Source: Pseudomonas abietaniphila
Lineage (GTDB): Bacteria > Pseudomonadota > Gammaproteobacteria > Pseudomonadales > Pseudomonadaceae
Direction: 5' to 3'
DNA: 64,000 bases
NCBI RefSeq assembly: GCF_039697315.1
Contig: NZ_CP155619.1
Location: forward strand, 434,001 to 498,000
Positions 8,179-16,343 of this stretch are shown one piece after another (position 1 is the stretch's first letter; every line of letters starts with the position of its first letter). The position numbers and the translations under genes were made by a program. The notes below the pieces were generated by a model, which worked only from the letters and a program-made list of their open reading frames with translations, made no database searches and was not told the DNA's origin.

Positions 8179-8688
8179 TTGAGCACCAATATCAGTACCC
8201 GTGAAGGCCATACCGCCCTCAAGCAAGAACTCGATCACTTGTGGCGCGTCTACCGCCCGGAAATCACCCAGAAAGTGGCTTGGGCGGCCTCACTGGGTGA
8301 CCGCAGCGAGAACGCCGACTATCAGTACAACAAGAAGCTGCTGCGTGAAATCGACCGCCGCGTGCGCTACCTGCGCAAGCGCCTGGAAGACATGCGCGTG
8401 GTGGATTATTCCCCCGAACAGGAAGGCCGGGTGTTCTTCGGCGCCTGGGTGGAAATCGAGAACGATGATGGCGACACCAAACGCTTTCGCATCGTGGGCT
8501 ACGACGAAATCTACGGCCGTATGGACTACATCTCCATCGACTCACCCATGGCCCGTGCGCTGCTCAAGAAAGAGGAAGGCGATGAGGTGAAGGTGCAGAC
8601 GCCCACCGGAGAAGCGATGTGGTACATCAACCACATTTCCTACAAAAACCCGCCAGACGCTGAGCCAGAGCCCGAGCAGAACGAATAA
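8179..8688 (+). CDS. greB: transcript cleavage/elongation factor GreB
   Basis: GreB rescues backtracked RNA polymerase by stimulating cleavage of the nascent RNA. The product has the N-terminal coiled coil with the acidic tip (ASLGDRSENADYQYNKK) and the C-terminal FKBP-like domain (VFFGAWVEIENDDGDTKRFRIVGYDEI). I start it at TTG (8179), which gives the family-typical beginning STNISTREGHTALKQELDHL. The in-frame ATG at 8113 would add 22 residues that look like non-coding sequence. The TTG lacks a strong ribosome site, so the start is less sure than the identity. A 13-residue acidic/proline tail (DAEPEPEQNE) closes the protein. Confidence 0.93.
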   Translation: MSTNISTREGHTALKQELDHLWRVYRPEITQKVAWAASLGDRSENADYQYNKKLLREIDRRVRYLRKRLEDMRVVDYSPEQEGRVFFGAWVEIENDDGDTKRFRIVGYDEIYGRMDYISIDSPMARALLKKEEGDEVKVQTPTGEAMWYINHISYKNPPDAEPEPEQNE

Positions 8689-8718
8689 CTCGGTTTGATT
8701 CGGCGACCCAGCCCATCA

Positions 8719-8746
8719 GCGTGAGCCGCTTCGCAGAGGCTCACGC
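8719..8746. terminator. hairpin between convergent greB and TonB-receptor genes
   Basis: GCGTGAGCC pairs perfectly with GGCTCACGC across a 10-nt loop. There is no clear T run on either side, so it may be a weak bidirectional terminator or simply a stable mRNA end. Confidence 0.4.
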
Positions 8747-8760
8747 GTTCGTGGAACGTG

Positions 8761-10890
8761 TCAATACTTCCAGGTCAGCGACGCCGTGACGTTGCGAGGG
8801 GCTCCGTAGTTGCTGGCGGTGCCGCTGTACAACGACGTCAGGTACTTGCGGTCGGTGACGTTGTTGAAGTTCAGCGCCGTGCTCCAGTTGCTGTCGATGT
8901 CGTAGCTGGTCATCAGGTCAACCAGTGCGTAGGCGTTCTGGCGGATGACGCTGATGTTGTCGTTCTGAATGCCGCTCTGCCAGCTGACGCGGGTGCCGAT
9001 GCGGGCCTGCGGCAAGCCTGGCAGTCGGTAGGTCGCCATGCCACGGAAGCTGTGCGTCGGCACATACCGGCGCGATTTTTCGCCGTCTTCATTCTCGATA
9101 TGCACGTAGGTGTAGCCCGCCAGCAGGTCCAGACCTGGCAGCGCTTCGCCCGAGGCTTCGAGCTCGATACCGCGGCTCTTGTAGTCGCCCGTGGGGTAGC
9201 GGTACTGAGAGCCGACCTGCACCGACTGGTCCAGCGCGACGACATTGCTTTGCTCGGTCTTGAATACCGCTGCCGTCAGGTTCAGGCGCTCATCCAGCAC
9301 GCTGCCCTTGACGCCCGCCTCCAGGCTCTTGCCTTCGAGCGGGTCCACCGGTTTCCCATCGATACCGGCATAGCCATACTGCGGGTTATAGATTTGCGTC
9401 CAGCTGGTGTACAGGCTCCACTCCTTGTTCAGGTCATACACCAACCCGGTGTACGGCGTGACCTTGCCGTGCTCACGTTGTGCGTGGTCGACCCCATAAC
9501 TCTCGCCCGTACCGTCGGTGCTGAGCATGCGCGCGCCGGCAATCCAGTGCAGGTCGTCCGCCAGACTGAAGCGGGCGCCGGCGAACAGGCTCTTCTGCCG
9601 GTCAATGGTGTTCTGGGTATTGATGTCGCTGGTGTAGAGGAATTGCGGTGGAGCCTCGGTGCCGGCCAGGATGCTGGCGAACGAGGTTTGGTAATAGCCG
9701 GTGTCCGCCGCGTCGTACTCGCGCGCCTTCTGGTGCGTGCGGCCATAGCTGGCGCCGAAGGTCAGTTCATGGTCCCGCCCGAACAGGCTGAACGGGCCGG
9801 TGACTTTCGCTTCGCCAATCAACTGGTGTGAACGGCCAGAGGTCCGGGCGGAGAAGGCTGTCGCATCGTCGTCGGTGACGCTGGCGACGTACAGCATGCT
9901 GCTGTTCTGGTATTCGGTGATGGCGGTGCCGCTGAGCGTGGCGTTCCAGCCGTTGCCGAAGTCATGGTTCAGCTCGGCAAAGACGCGCTGCGTATGAATG
10001 TTCCAGTAGGTCCACGGCTGGCCGACGTTCGAGCTGCGACTTGAGTAATGAATAGGGTTGTTATTGCCGTCGACCAAGGGCAGGTTGCCCCAGGTGCTGC
10101 CGTTCGAATCGCTGTTGTGCTGGGAGAAACCAACCGTCAGAGTGTCGGCGTCGGACAGGTCGAATGCCAGCAAGCCCGCCGCGACGTTCTTTTCGTGGCT
10201 GTAGCGGTCCATCCACGAATTGCCTTTTTCATGGGCGTAGATGAAGCGTCCGCGCACGTTTCCCGAGTCCGTCAGCGGGCCCGAAACATCCACATCGACA
10301 CGACGGGTGTCCCAGGAACCCACGCTGGTGTCGATCTGCGCCTGAAAGTCCTTCGTCGGTCGCTTTCGCACGAAGTTGACCGTGGCCGACGGGTTGCCCG
10401 CCCCGCTCATCAAACCGTTCGCACCGTGCAGCACGTCGATCTGCTCGTATTCGGCCATGTCCAGATCACCGTTCAGGATGGTCTGGGTGAACGGCATGTT
10501 CATGCCGTCGAATTCGAAGCTGTTGATTTCGAAACCGCGCGAGGTGAATTCCGTTCGGTCGGATTCACTCTGCTCCACAGTCACCGACGGCGCGGAACGC
10601 AGCGCGTCCTTCACGCTGTTCATCTTGTAATCGTTGATCTGGTTACGGGTGATCGTGGTGATCGCTTGTGGCGTTTCCTTGTTGGTCAGCCCCAGCTTCG
10701 TGGTGCTGGAAGACGGCTTCCCGACATACCCTACGCTTTGCGCGTCATCCTGAGCGGCAATGTCCTGGATTTGCGTGGCGGGCAGGGTCATTTCATCGGC
10801 GGCATGCGCGAGGGAAACACTGTTGACGGCACTGGCAAAGAGCAACGTGGCGGAAACACAACGATTCAAGGTCTCGGTTCCTGGTAGCAT
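8761..10890 (-). CDS. TonB-dependent siderophore receptor
   Basis: This outer-membrane beta-barrel imports a ferric siderophore using TonB energy. It has a signal peptide ending SLAHA, a plug domain (residues ~70-190: KETPQAITTITRNQIND, LRSAPSVTVEQSESDRTEFTSRG) and a ~22-strand barrel ending in the aromatic signature SLTWKY. There is no N-terminal signalling extension, so it is an ordinary transporter rather than a FpvA-type transducer. The plug resembles ferrichrome/ferrioxamine-type receptors, but the ligand cannot be fixed. The ATG at 10890 has a weak ribosome site; a TTG seven codons later follows AGGA and is a fair alternative. No siderophore synthesis or sigma-factor genes are adjacent. 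Confidence 0.92.
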   Translation of the reverse strand: MLPGTETLNRCVSATLLFASAVNSVSLAHAADEMTLPATQIQDIAAQDDAQSVGYVGKPSSSTTKLGLTNKETPQAITTITRNQINDYKMNSVKDALRSAPSVTVEQSESDRTEFTSRGFEINSFEFDGMNMPFTQTILNGDLDMAEYEQIDVLHGANGLMSGAGNPSATVNFVRKRPTKDFQAQIDTSVGSWDTRRVDVDVSGPLTDSGNVRGRFIYAHEKGNSWMDRYSHEKNVAAGLLAFDLSDADTLTVGFSQHNSDSNGSTWGNLPLVDGNNNPIHYSSRSSNVGQPWTYWNIHTQRVFAELNHDFGNGWNATLSGTAITEYQNSSMLYVASVTDDDATAFSARTSGRSHQLIGEAKVTGPFSLFGRDHELTFGASYGRTHQKAREYDAADTGYYQTSFASILAGTEAPPQFLYTSDINTQNTIDRQKSLFAGARFSLADDLHWIAGARMLSTDGTGESYGVDHAQREHGKVTPYTGLVYDLNKEWSLYTSWTQIYNPQYGYAGIDGKPVDPLEGKSLEAGVKGSVLDERLNLTAAVFKTEQSNVVALDQSVQVGSQYRYPTGDYKSRGIELEASGEALPGLDLLAGYTYVHIENEDGEKSRRYVPTHSFRGMATYRLPGLPQARIGTRVSWQSGIQNDNISVIRQNAYALVDLMTSYDIDSNWSTALNFNNVTDRKYLTSLYSGTASNYGAPRNVTASLTWKY

Positions 10891-10917
10891 AAAAAGAGAC
10901 CGGATTCTGAATCAGAG

Positions 10918-10937
10918 TGAGAATGATTACTATATGT
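10918..10937 (-). promoter_or_regulatory. candidate Fur box upstream of the TonB receptor
   Basis: On the minus strand TAATCATTCTC matches 10 of 11 bases of one half of the Fur consensus (TAATCATTATC); the other half is poor. It lies about 30-50 bp before the receptor start, the usual place for iron control. The 10938-11144 stretch upstream is AT-rich at first and contains no gene. Confidence 0.5.
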
Positions 10938-11144
10938 ATCACTAACATTTATTCACATATTTTTCACAATCACTTCAAATGAATAGCTTAATCGTCGCCA
11001 CGCGCTGCTTATGGATAGCCTTCGGGACGAAGAAGCCCGACCTAGAGGGGTCGCACAGGTATACCCCGCAACACTCAGATGGCCTTTCTTGACGCCAAGA
11101 CAAACGCGGGTGAATGCAAATGCCGCAGTGACGCTCTCGCCTCC

Positions 11145-12592
11145 TCACGGCTGGCGTGAACCGCACGCCTTGTCGACGAACAGCGCGCAGCCTCCAGCGC
11201 CGATACACACCCCGGCGCACAGCATCACCGCCCAATGAAACGCGCTGATCAACGCCAGCCCCTGCAACGCCAGCACCTGCCCGAGCATCGCGGTCGCCAT
11301 GAGGCCGCCGGTGCGGGCGATGGCGTTGTTAAGGCCAGACGCAGCGCCGGTCTGACGCGGATGAACAGACGAGAGGACCGCTGTCGTCAAGGGCGACACG
11401 GCAAGGGCCAGGCCCAGCGCAATGATCGCCAGTGCCGGAAACACTCCTCGCCAGTAATCCGCCTGAAGCCCGACACGTGCCAGCCACACAAAACCTGCTG
11501 CGACGATGCACGGCCCAACAGAAACCGGCGTACGCCGTACCGGCCCGCAAGCCCGCCCATCCAAGGCGACGTGACGGCAATGATCAGCGGCAGGGGCAAC
11601 AATGCAGCGCCAGCCTCGGTGCTGGAATAGCCGCTGGCGACGATCAACACGTAAGGCAGCAGCACCATCAGGCAACCCAATGCGCCGTAGAGCAACAAGG
11701 TCAACGCGGTCAGGCTGCTAAACGTCGGCGAGCCGAACATCACCAGCGGCATCATTGCTGCAGCGCCCTTGCGGTGCTCCCAACAGATGAACGCCACCAG
11801 CAAGCCCACGCCGACGCACACGCCCGTGCCTCCCGCAGGCGTCAGACCTTCCGGCCCCGTCGCCAGGATCAGCCCCCAGGTCATCGCACCCAGCGCGACG
11901 GTCGCGAGCAATGCGCCGAGGCTGTCCAACGGCTGTCTGACCGCGGCACGCCCATCGACGCAATCGTTCTCACGCACATAGCGCCACGCGAGAAAAATCG
12001 CCGCGCTCGCCAACGGCACATTGATCAGGAAGATCATTCGCCAACTGAGCGTATCGATCAGCCATCCCCCGAAAATCGGGCCGCCAGCGCCCGTGGCGGC
12101 GCCCGCCGCTGCCCAGATGCCGGTCGCGCGGCCCCGTGCTTCACCCTGAAAGGTATCGCCGAGAATGGCCAGGCTGTTGGGCACCAACAACGCGGCACCG
12201 ATACCCTGAACGAAGCGTGCCACCAGCAACACCGACAGGTTTGGGGCCGCGCCACAGGCGACCGAAGCCAGCGCAAAGGCCAAAGCGCCGACGATCAGGA
12301 TACGCCGACGCCCGTAACGGTCGCCCAGTGCGCCGCCCAGCAACAGCAAGGCACTGAGCGGCAGCAGGTAGCCACCAATCAACCACTGCAGCGACTGGTG
12401 ATCGCCCTGCATCGCGTGCCCGATTGCAGGCAAACCGACGTTGATCACGGAACTGTCGATGAACGCCAGACTCGACGCCAGGACACAGGTGATCAGTATC
12501 ATGCGACGGCGATGATCGGTCAGTGACGGATCTGGCGCAGGGTTCATGGTCATCGACACGCTCGTACGCAAGGCAATCGGGGAAGGAGACAT
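11145..12592 (-). pseudogene. DHA2-type MFS drug-efflux transporter, frameshifted
   Basis: This was an EmrB/QacA-like proton-driven multidrug exporter. The first 356 codons show MFS features: motif A GDRYGRRR, motif C-like GAATGAGGPIFGGWL, and helices through SSTEAGAALLPLPLIIAVTSPWMGG. At about 11525, right after GRYGVRR, the frame changes to scrambled sequence. The expected continuation (VSVGPCIVAAGFVWLARVGL ... SGLNNAIARTGGLMATAMLG) is found intact in another frame down to 11145. The relation between the frames fits loss of one base. The shortened protein would lack about the last four helices. Start choice is uncertain; ATGs at 12553 and 12547 are alternatives. No resistance regulator is adjacent. 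Confidence 0.88.
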
Positions 12593-12714
12593 CGTGCTGT
12601 CGAGCGTGGCTCACAAACGGTTTTTTCGCCTGTTTCATGCGCGCCGCCGCGACAAGCTGCTAACGTGTGGCGCCACGACGAACCTATTGATAACCGACGA
12701 CACCAAGGACAGAC

Positions 12715-13197
12715 ATGTTCGAATTTATCTTCCTCGCCGTTCTCATCGGCATGGGTGGCACCGCGTTGCTGGACCTCTGGGCCCAACTGCTCAAACGAAC
12801 CCTCGGCTTGCCCACCCCGCCCTGGCATCTGGTGGGACGCTGGTTCGCCGGGATGCGCCACGGCCAGTTCGTGCACCGCAACGGCATCGGCAACTCGCCC
12901 GAGGTTCCGAATGAACTGAAGATCGGCTGGGCCGTGCATTACGGGGTCGGGATCATTTTCGCGGCCGCGTTGCTGATGATCTGGGGCGTGCAATGGGCGC
13001 ACGCCCCGACATTCTTTCCGGCGCTGATCGTCGGGCTGGTCACGATCGGTGCGGGCTGGTTCATCCTGCAACCGGGCATGGGCGTTGGCGTTGCGTGCAA
13101 TAAAGCACCCAACCCGACGCTGGCGCGCTTGCAGAATGTCATCGGCCACGTGGTGTTCGCGACAGGCATGTACTGGGCGGCGCTGTTGGTCGGCTGA
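12715..13197 (+). CDS. DUF2938 family integral membrane protein
   Basis: The 160-residue inner-membrane protein has about four hydrophobic segments (residues 1-22, 73-92, 100-120, 138-158). Conserved family stretches include DLWAQLLKR near the N-terminus and KIGWAVHYGVGI in the middle. Its function is unknown. AAGGACAGAC precedes the ATG. It is read away from the damaged efflux gene and is followed 110 bp later by an SDR gene on the same strand. Confidence 0.75.
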   Translation: MFEFIFLAVLIGMGGTALLDLWAQLLKRTLGLPTPPWHLVGRWFAGMRHGQFVHRNGIGNSPEVPNELKIGWAVHYGVGIIFAAALLMIWGVQWAHAPTFFPALIVGLVTIGAGWFILQPGMGVGVACNKAPNPTLARLQNVIGHVVFATGMYWAALLVG

Positions 13198-13308
13198 ATA
13201 GCGGTGGGCCCGGAACGCGTCTGATCGAGATGAACCTCTGCCCTGCTTGCGGGCTCTGAGTCTTCAGGGCCGAGACGGCTGATTCTCTTCATCTTCAAGG
13301 AGCAACCC

Positions 13309-14370
13309 ATGACTCAGACTGCATTGGTCGTCGGCGCCAGCGGCATCGTCGGCAGCGCAACCACCCAACTGTTGCTTGCGAACGGCTGGCAGGTCGCCGC
13401 GCTTTCCCGTCACCCTTCGCAAGCTGCCGGTGTGATTCCCGTCGCCGCTGACCTGCAGGACCCTGATTCGGTCAAGCAAGCGCTCGAAGGCATCAAGCCG
13501 ACCCACGTGTTCATCACCACCTGGTCGCGTCAGGCCACCGAGGCTGAGAACATCAAGGTCAACGCAGCCATGGTGCGCAACGTGCTGGATGCCTTGAGCC
13601 CTGGCAAAAGCGTCAAGCACGTGGCCCTGGTGACCGGTTTGAAACATTACCTCGGCCCGTTCGAGGCTTATGGCAAAGGGACGCTGCCACAGACGCCGTT
13701 TCGTGAAGAACAGGGCCGACTGGACATTGAGAACTTCTACTACGCCCAAGAAGACGAAGTGTTTGCCGCCGCCGAGCGCGACGGCTTTACCTGGAGCGTG
13801 CACCGCCCGCACACCGTGACCGGCGTTGCCGTGGGCAATGCCATGAACATGGCGACCACGTTGGCCGTCTACGCGTCGGTCTGCAAAGCCACGGGCAGGC
13901 CCTTCGTGTTCCCGGGCTCACGCGTGCAGTGGGACAGCCTCACCGACATGACCGACGCCCGCCAGTTGGCCAAACAACAGTTGTGGGCCGCCACCACGCC
14001 TGCGGCGGCGAATCAGGCGTTCAACGTCACCAACGGCGACGTGTTTCGCTGGAAATGGATGTGGACCCGGATCGCCGACTACTTCGGCCTGCACCCTGCG
14101 GCCTACCCGCCAAGCGTCTCGCCGCTGGAGACTCAAATGGCCGACGATCAAGCGGCCTGGACCGATATCGTGCGCGAACACGGCCTGAAAGAAGCCGACA
14201 TCAACCGCCTGATCTCGCCCTGGCACACCGACGCGGACCTTGGACGCCCCATTGAAGTGATCACCGACATGTCGAAAAGCCGCGCATTGGGCTTCAAGGA
14301 GTTTCAAGCGAGCGATCAGGCGTTTTTTGACGTGTTCGACGAGCTGCGCAAGCAGCGGTTGATTCCGTAA
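13309..14370 (+). CDS. PRISE-like short-chain dehydrogenase/reductase
   Basis: This NAD(P)H-dependent reductase has the nucleotide-binding motif GASGIVGS at residues 9-16. It also shows two marks of the progesterone-5-beta-reductase/iridoid-synthase-like (PRISE) group: TGLKHYLG with the catalytic Lys and NFYYAQEDEV with the catalytic Tyr. In that family the enzymes reduce activated C=C bonds of enones; the bacterial substrate is unknown. The 353-residue length is normal. AAGGAGCAACCC gives a strong ribosome site. The gene converges on the beta-lactamase gene across a REP pair. Confidence 0.85.
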   Translation: MTQTALVVGASGIVGSATTQLLLANGWQVAALSRHPSQAAGVIPVAADLQDPDSVKQALEGIKPTHVFITTWSRQATEAENIKVNAAMVRNVLDALSPGKSVKHVALVTGLKHYLGPFEAYGKGTLPQTPFREEQGRLDIENFYYAQEDEVFAAAERDGFTWSVHRPHTVTGVAVGNAMNMATTLAVYASVCKATGRPFVFPGSRVQWDSLTDMTDARQLAKQQLWAATTPAAANQAFNVTNGDVFRWKWMWTRIADYFGLHPAAYPPSVSPLETQMADDQAAWTDIVREHGLKEADINRLISPWHTDADLGRPIEVITDMSKSRALGFKEFQASDQAFFDVFDELRKQRLIP

Positions 14371-14411
14371 CGCCGTTGACTCCCTCTTCAATCAACTCGA
14401 TACCACGGGTG

Positions 14412-14523
14412 GATGATCGTTCCCGCGCTCTGCGTGGGAATGCAGGGGTGGGACGCTCCGCGTCCAGGCTGAAGCAGAGCGTCGATTACTGCGTTACCAC
14501 GCGGAGCGTGGGAACGATCATCA
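14412..14523. repeat. REPIN-like inverted repeat pair
   Basis: GATGATCGTTCCC at 14412 is the perfect inverse of GGGAACGATCATC ending at 14523. The inner parts (CGCTCTGCGTGGGAA and TTACCACGCGGAGCGTGGG) are the common Pseudomonas CACGC-CGTG repeat, and GGACGCTCCGCGTCC forms a hairpin in the middle. It fills the space between two convergent genes and could act as a transcript end for both. Confidence 0.8.
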
Positions 14524-14530
14524 TGAAGCG

Positions 14531-15418
14531 CTACATCTGCGCGACCAGGCGCCCTACGTCGGCCATTAGCGTGTTGATCTGATCGCCGGAGGCCTTCGCG
14601 CCGGTGTAATACACCGTGACGATCAACGGCGGACGATTCGGCGGCCAGATCACGGCAACGTCATTGCTCGCGTTGTTCGCTCCTGAACCGGTCTTGTCCC
14701 CTACCCTCCAGCCCTTGGGCAACCCGGCGCGCAGTTTCTTGTCGCCCGTCGTGTTGCTCACCAGCCAGGCGATCAGCTGGTCCCGCGAAGCACCGGACAG
14801 TACATCCCCCAGGATCAAGGAACGCAAACTCCGCAGCATCGCAATCGGCATGGTCGTGTCCTGCGGATCACCCGCGCGGTTTTCGTTCAGATCGGGTTCG
14901 CGTCGATCCAGTCGGGTGACCTGATCGCCCGTCGAACGCAACCATGCGGTCAACGCGGACGGGCCGCCAAAACTGTCCAGCAGTAGGTTGGCCGCCGTGT
15001 TGTCGCTCAACGTCACCGCCGCCTCGCAGATCGAACCCACGCTCAACCCGCCGTCACCCGTGTGTTTTTCCGTGGTCGGCGAATACGGCACCAACTGTTC
15101 CTTGCCGTACACGATCACCCGTGAAAGGTCTTCTTCCTTGCGGTCGACCCGCGCCAACACATACGCAGCAGCGAGCGCCTTGAACGTGCTGCACATCGCG
15201 AAACGCTCATCGCCGCGATGGGCGATCAGCCGCTGGCTGCCGGTATCGAGGATGGCCACGCCCAGGCGTCCGCCATGACGACGCTCCAGCTCAGCCAGTG
15301 CCTGTTCAATCGAAAAAGAGGATACGGCGCCGGGATCGGCAGCCATTAGGTTGAAACAATAAAAAGAAGGGATCGCCGCCAATGAGGCGCCAATCAGTTT
15401 CCTGCGGGTAATGGGCAT
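14531..15418 (-). CDS. class A beta-lactamase
   Basis: This periplasmic serine beta-lactamase hydrolyses penicillins and probably some cephalosporins. All catalytic motifs are present: S77-TF-K80 (Ambler 70-73), SDN at 138-140 (130-132), E174 and N178 in EPDLNEN (166/170) and KTG at 242-244 (234-236). The N-terminus MPITRRKLIGAS has a twin-arginine pair before a hydrophobic stretch, so Tat export is likely. Cys precedes the active Ser (MCSTFK), as in CTX-M and related enzymes, and the residues after KTG are SG. There is therefore no partner for the Cys69-Cys238 disulfide of KPC-type carbapenemases. AGGGAA precedes the ATG. No ampR-type regulator lies beside it. Confidence 0.95.
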   Translation of the reverse strand: MPITRRKLIGASLAAIPSFYCFNLMAADPGAVSSFSIEQALAELERRHGGRLGVAILDTGSQRLIAHRGDERFAMCSTFKALAAAYVLARVDRKEEDLSRVIVYGKEQLVPYSPTTEKHTGDGGLSVGSICEAAVTLSDNTAANLLLDSFGGPSALTAWLRSTGDQVTRLDRREPDLNENRAGDPQDTTMPIAMLRSLRSLILGDVLSGASRDQLIAWLVSNTTGDKKLRAGLPKGWRVGDKTGSGANNASNDVAVIWPPNRPPLIVTVYYTGAKASGDQINTLMADVGRLVAQM

Positions 15419-15513
15419 ACACTTCCCTGTCTTGCTTGATGGATGGACAACTGGATCGCCGTGGAGGGCAGCCCCCTACCTTGGGCGCCGTCAGGTCACG
15501 GTGATCGACGCAC

Positions 15514-15942
15514 TCAGGCAGGCACGCCCAGAATGATGTGCGACGCCTTGATCACGGCGGTGGCGCTAACGCCCGGTTTCAGGCCCAACTCGGTCACCGC
15601 TTCGCGGGTCACGATCGAGTAGACCTCGGCGCCGCCCGCCAGCGTGACAATCACCTCGGCATTGACCGCCCCCTCGCTGACGCGGGTGACAGTGCCTTCC
15701 AGGCAATTGCGGGCAGACAGACGGAAACCGCTGGAGTCGGTCATCAGCATGACCCACGGCGCCTTGATCAGCGCAACCGCTTGCTTGCCAACGACCAGCC
15801 CCAGGCTCTTCACGCTTTGCAGCGTGACCACGGCGACCAGTTCTTCGCCGCCCGGCAGGGTCAGCACGACCTCGGCATTGACCGAGCCGTTCTGAATCTT
15901 GCTGACAACACCCTTGAACACGTTGCGAGCGCTGACTTTCAT
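15514..15942 (-). CDS. molybdopterin/molybdate-binding protein with two TOBE domains
   Basis: This small cytoplasmic molbindin is made of two consecutive Mop/TOBE repeats, each beginning with a similar phrase: SARNVFKGVVSKIQNGSVNAEV (residues ~4-25) and SARNCLEGTVTRVSEGAVNAEV (~76-97). Such proteins bind molybdate or tungstate oxyanions and buffer or sense them. The ATG at 15942 is preferred over an upstream in-frame ATG because it follows AGG and starts directly with the domain. No modABC genes are close, so this is a stand-alone molbindin. Confidence 0.88.
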   Translation of the reverse strand: MKVSARNVFKGVVSKIQNGSVNAEVVLTLPGGEELVAVVTLQSVKSLGLVVGKQAVALIKAPWVMLMTDSSGFRLSARNCLEGTVTRVSEGAVNAEVIVTLAGGAEVYSIVTREAVTELGLKPGVSATAVIKASHIILGVPA

Positions 15943-16096
15943 AAGCCTGACCTTGTGTGGTGGGGACGAACCGAGACACATCATCCGGTCAGACAGCGGG
16001 TCATTTCAACCCTCATCTGCGCTCGAACGAGCATCCCGGTGTGAGCGTGAGCTTCGCCCCACCCTCAGCCCCATCACGTCGAGGGCGTCACAACCA

Positions 16097-16300
16097 TCAT
16101 CGGTGGCGACTGAACGCTGAAACCGATCGCACCCAGGAAATCAGCCGCAAGGTCGTCGGGGAGTCATGCTCCTCGTGGCTTGCGGCCAGTTCCCCGGCCA
16201 GCGATGCCAGGGATTGTGGTAACAGCCACGACACCTCCTGCTCGGTGGCGTGCATCAGATTGGGATCGTCTTCTTTCTCGAACGCTGGCCATTCACTCAT
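16097..16300 (-). CDS. small hypothetical protein
   Basis: The 67-residue acidic protein begins MSEWPAFEKEDDPNLMHATEQ and has no recognised domain. The start was chosen at 16300 because GGGAG lies 10 nt upstream; an in-frame ATG 11 codons earlier lacks this. It follows the large fused oxidoreductase gene by 43 nt on the same strand and may share its transcript. Confidence 0.45.
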   Translation of the reverse strand: MSEWPAFEKEDDPNLMHATEQEVSWLLPQSLASLAGELAASHEEHDSPTTLRLISWVRSVSAFSRHR

Positions 16301-16343
16301 CGCAGTCACTCCCGTCAAACATGTTCTGCACACGCATGGATGT

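Noticed and set aside
8758..9831. 357-codon plus-strand frame
   Set aside because: It is antisense to the TonB-dependent receptor gene, which is supported over its full length.
14531..15418. Class A carbapenemase
   Set aside because: Cys before the active Ser is present, but the residue after KTG-S is Gly instead of Cys, so the KPC/NMC-type disulfide cannot form.
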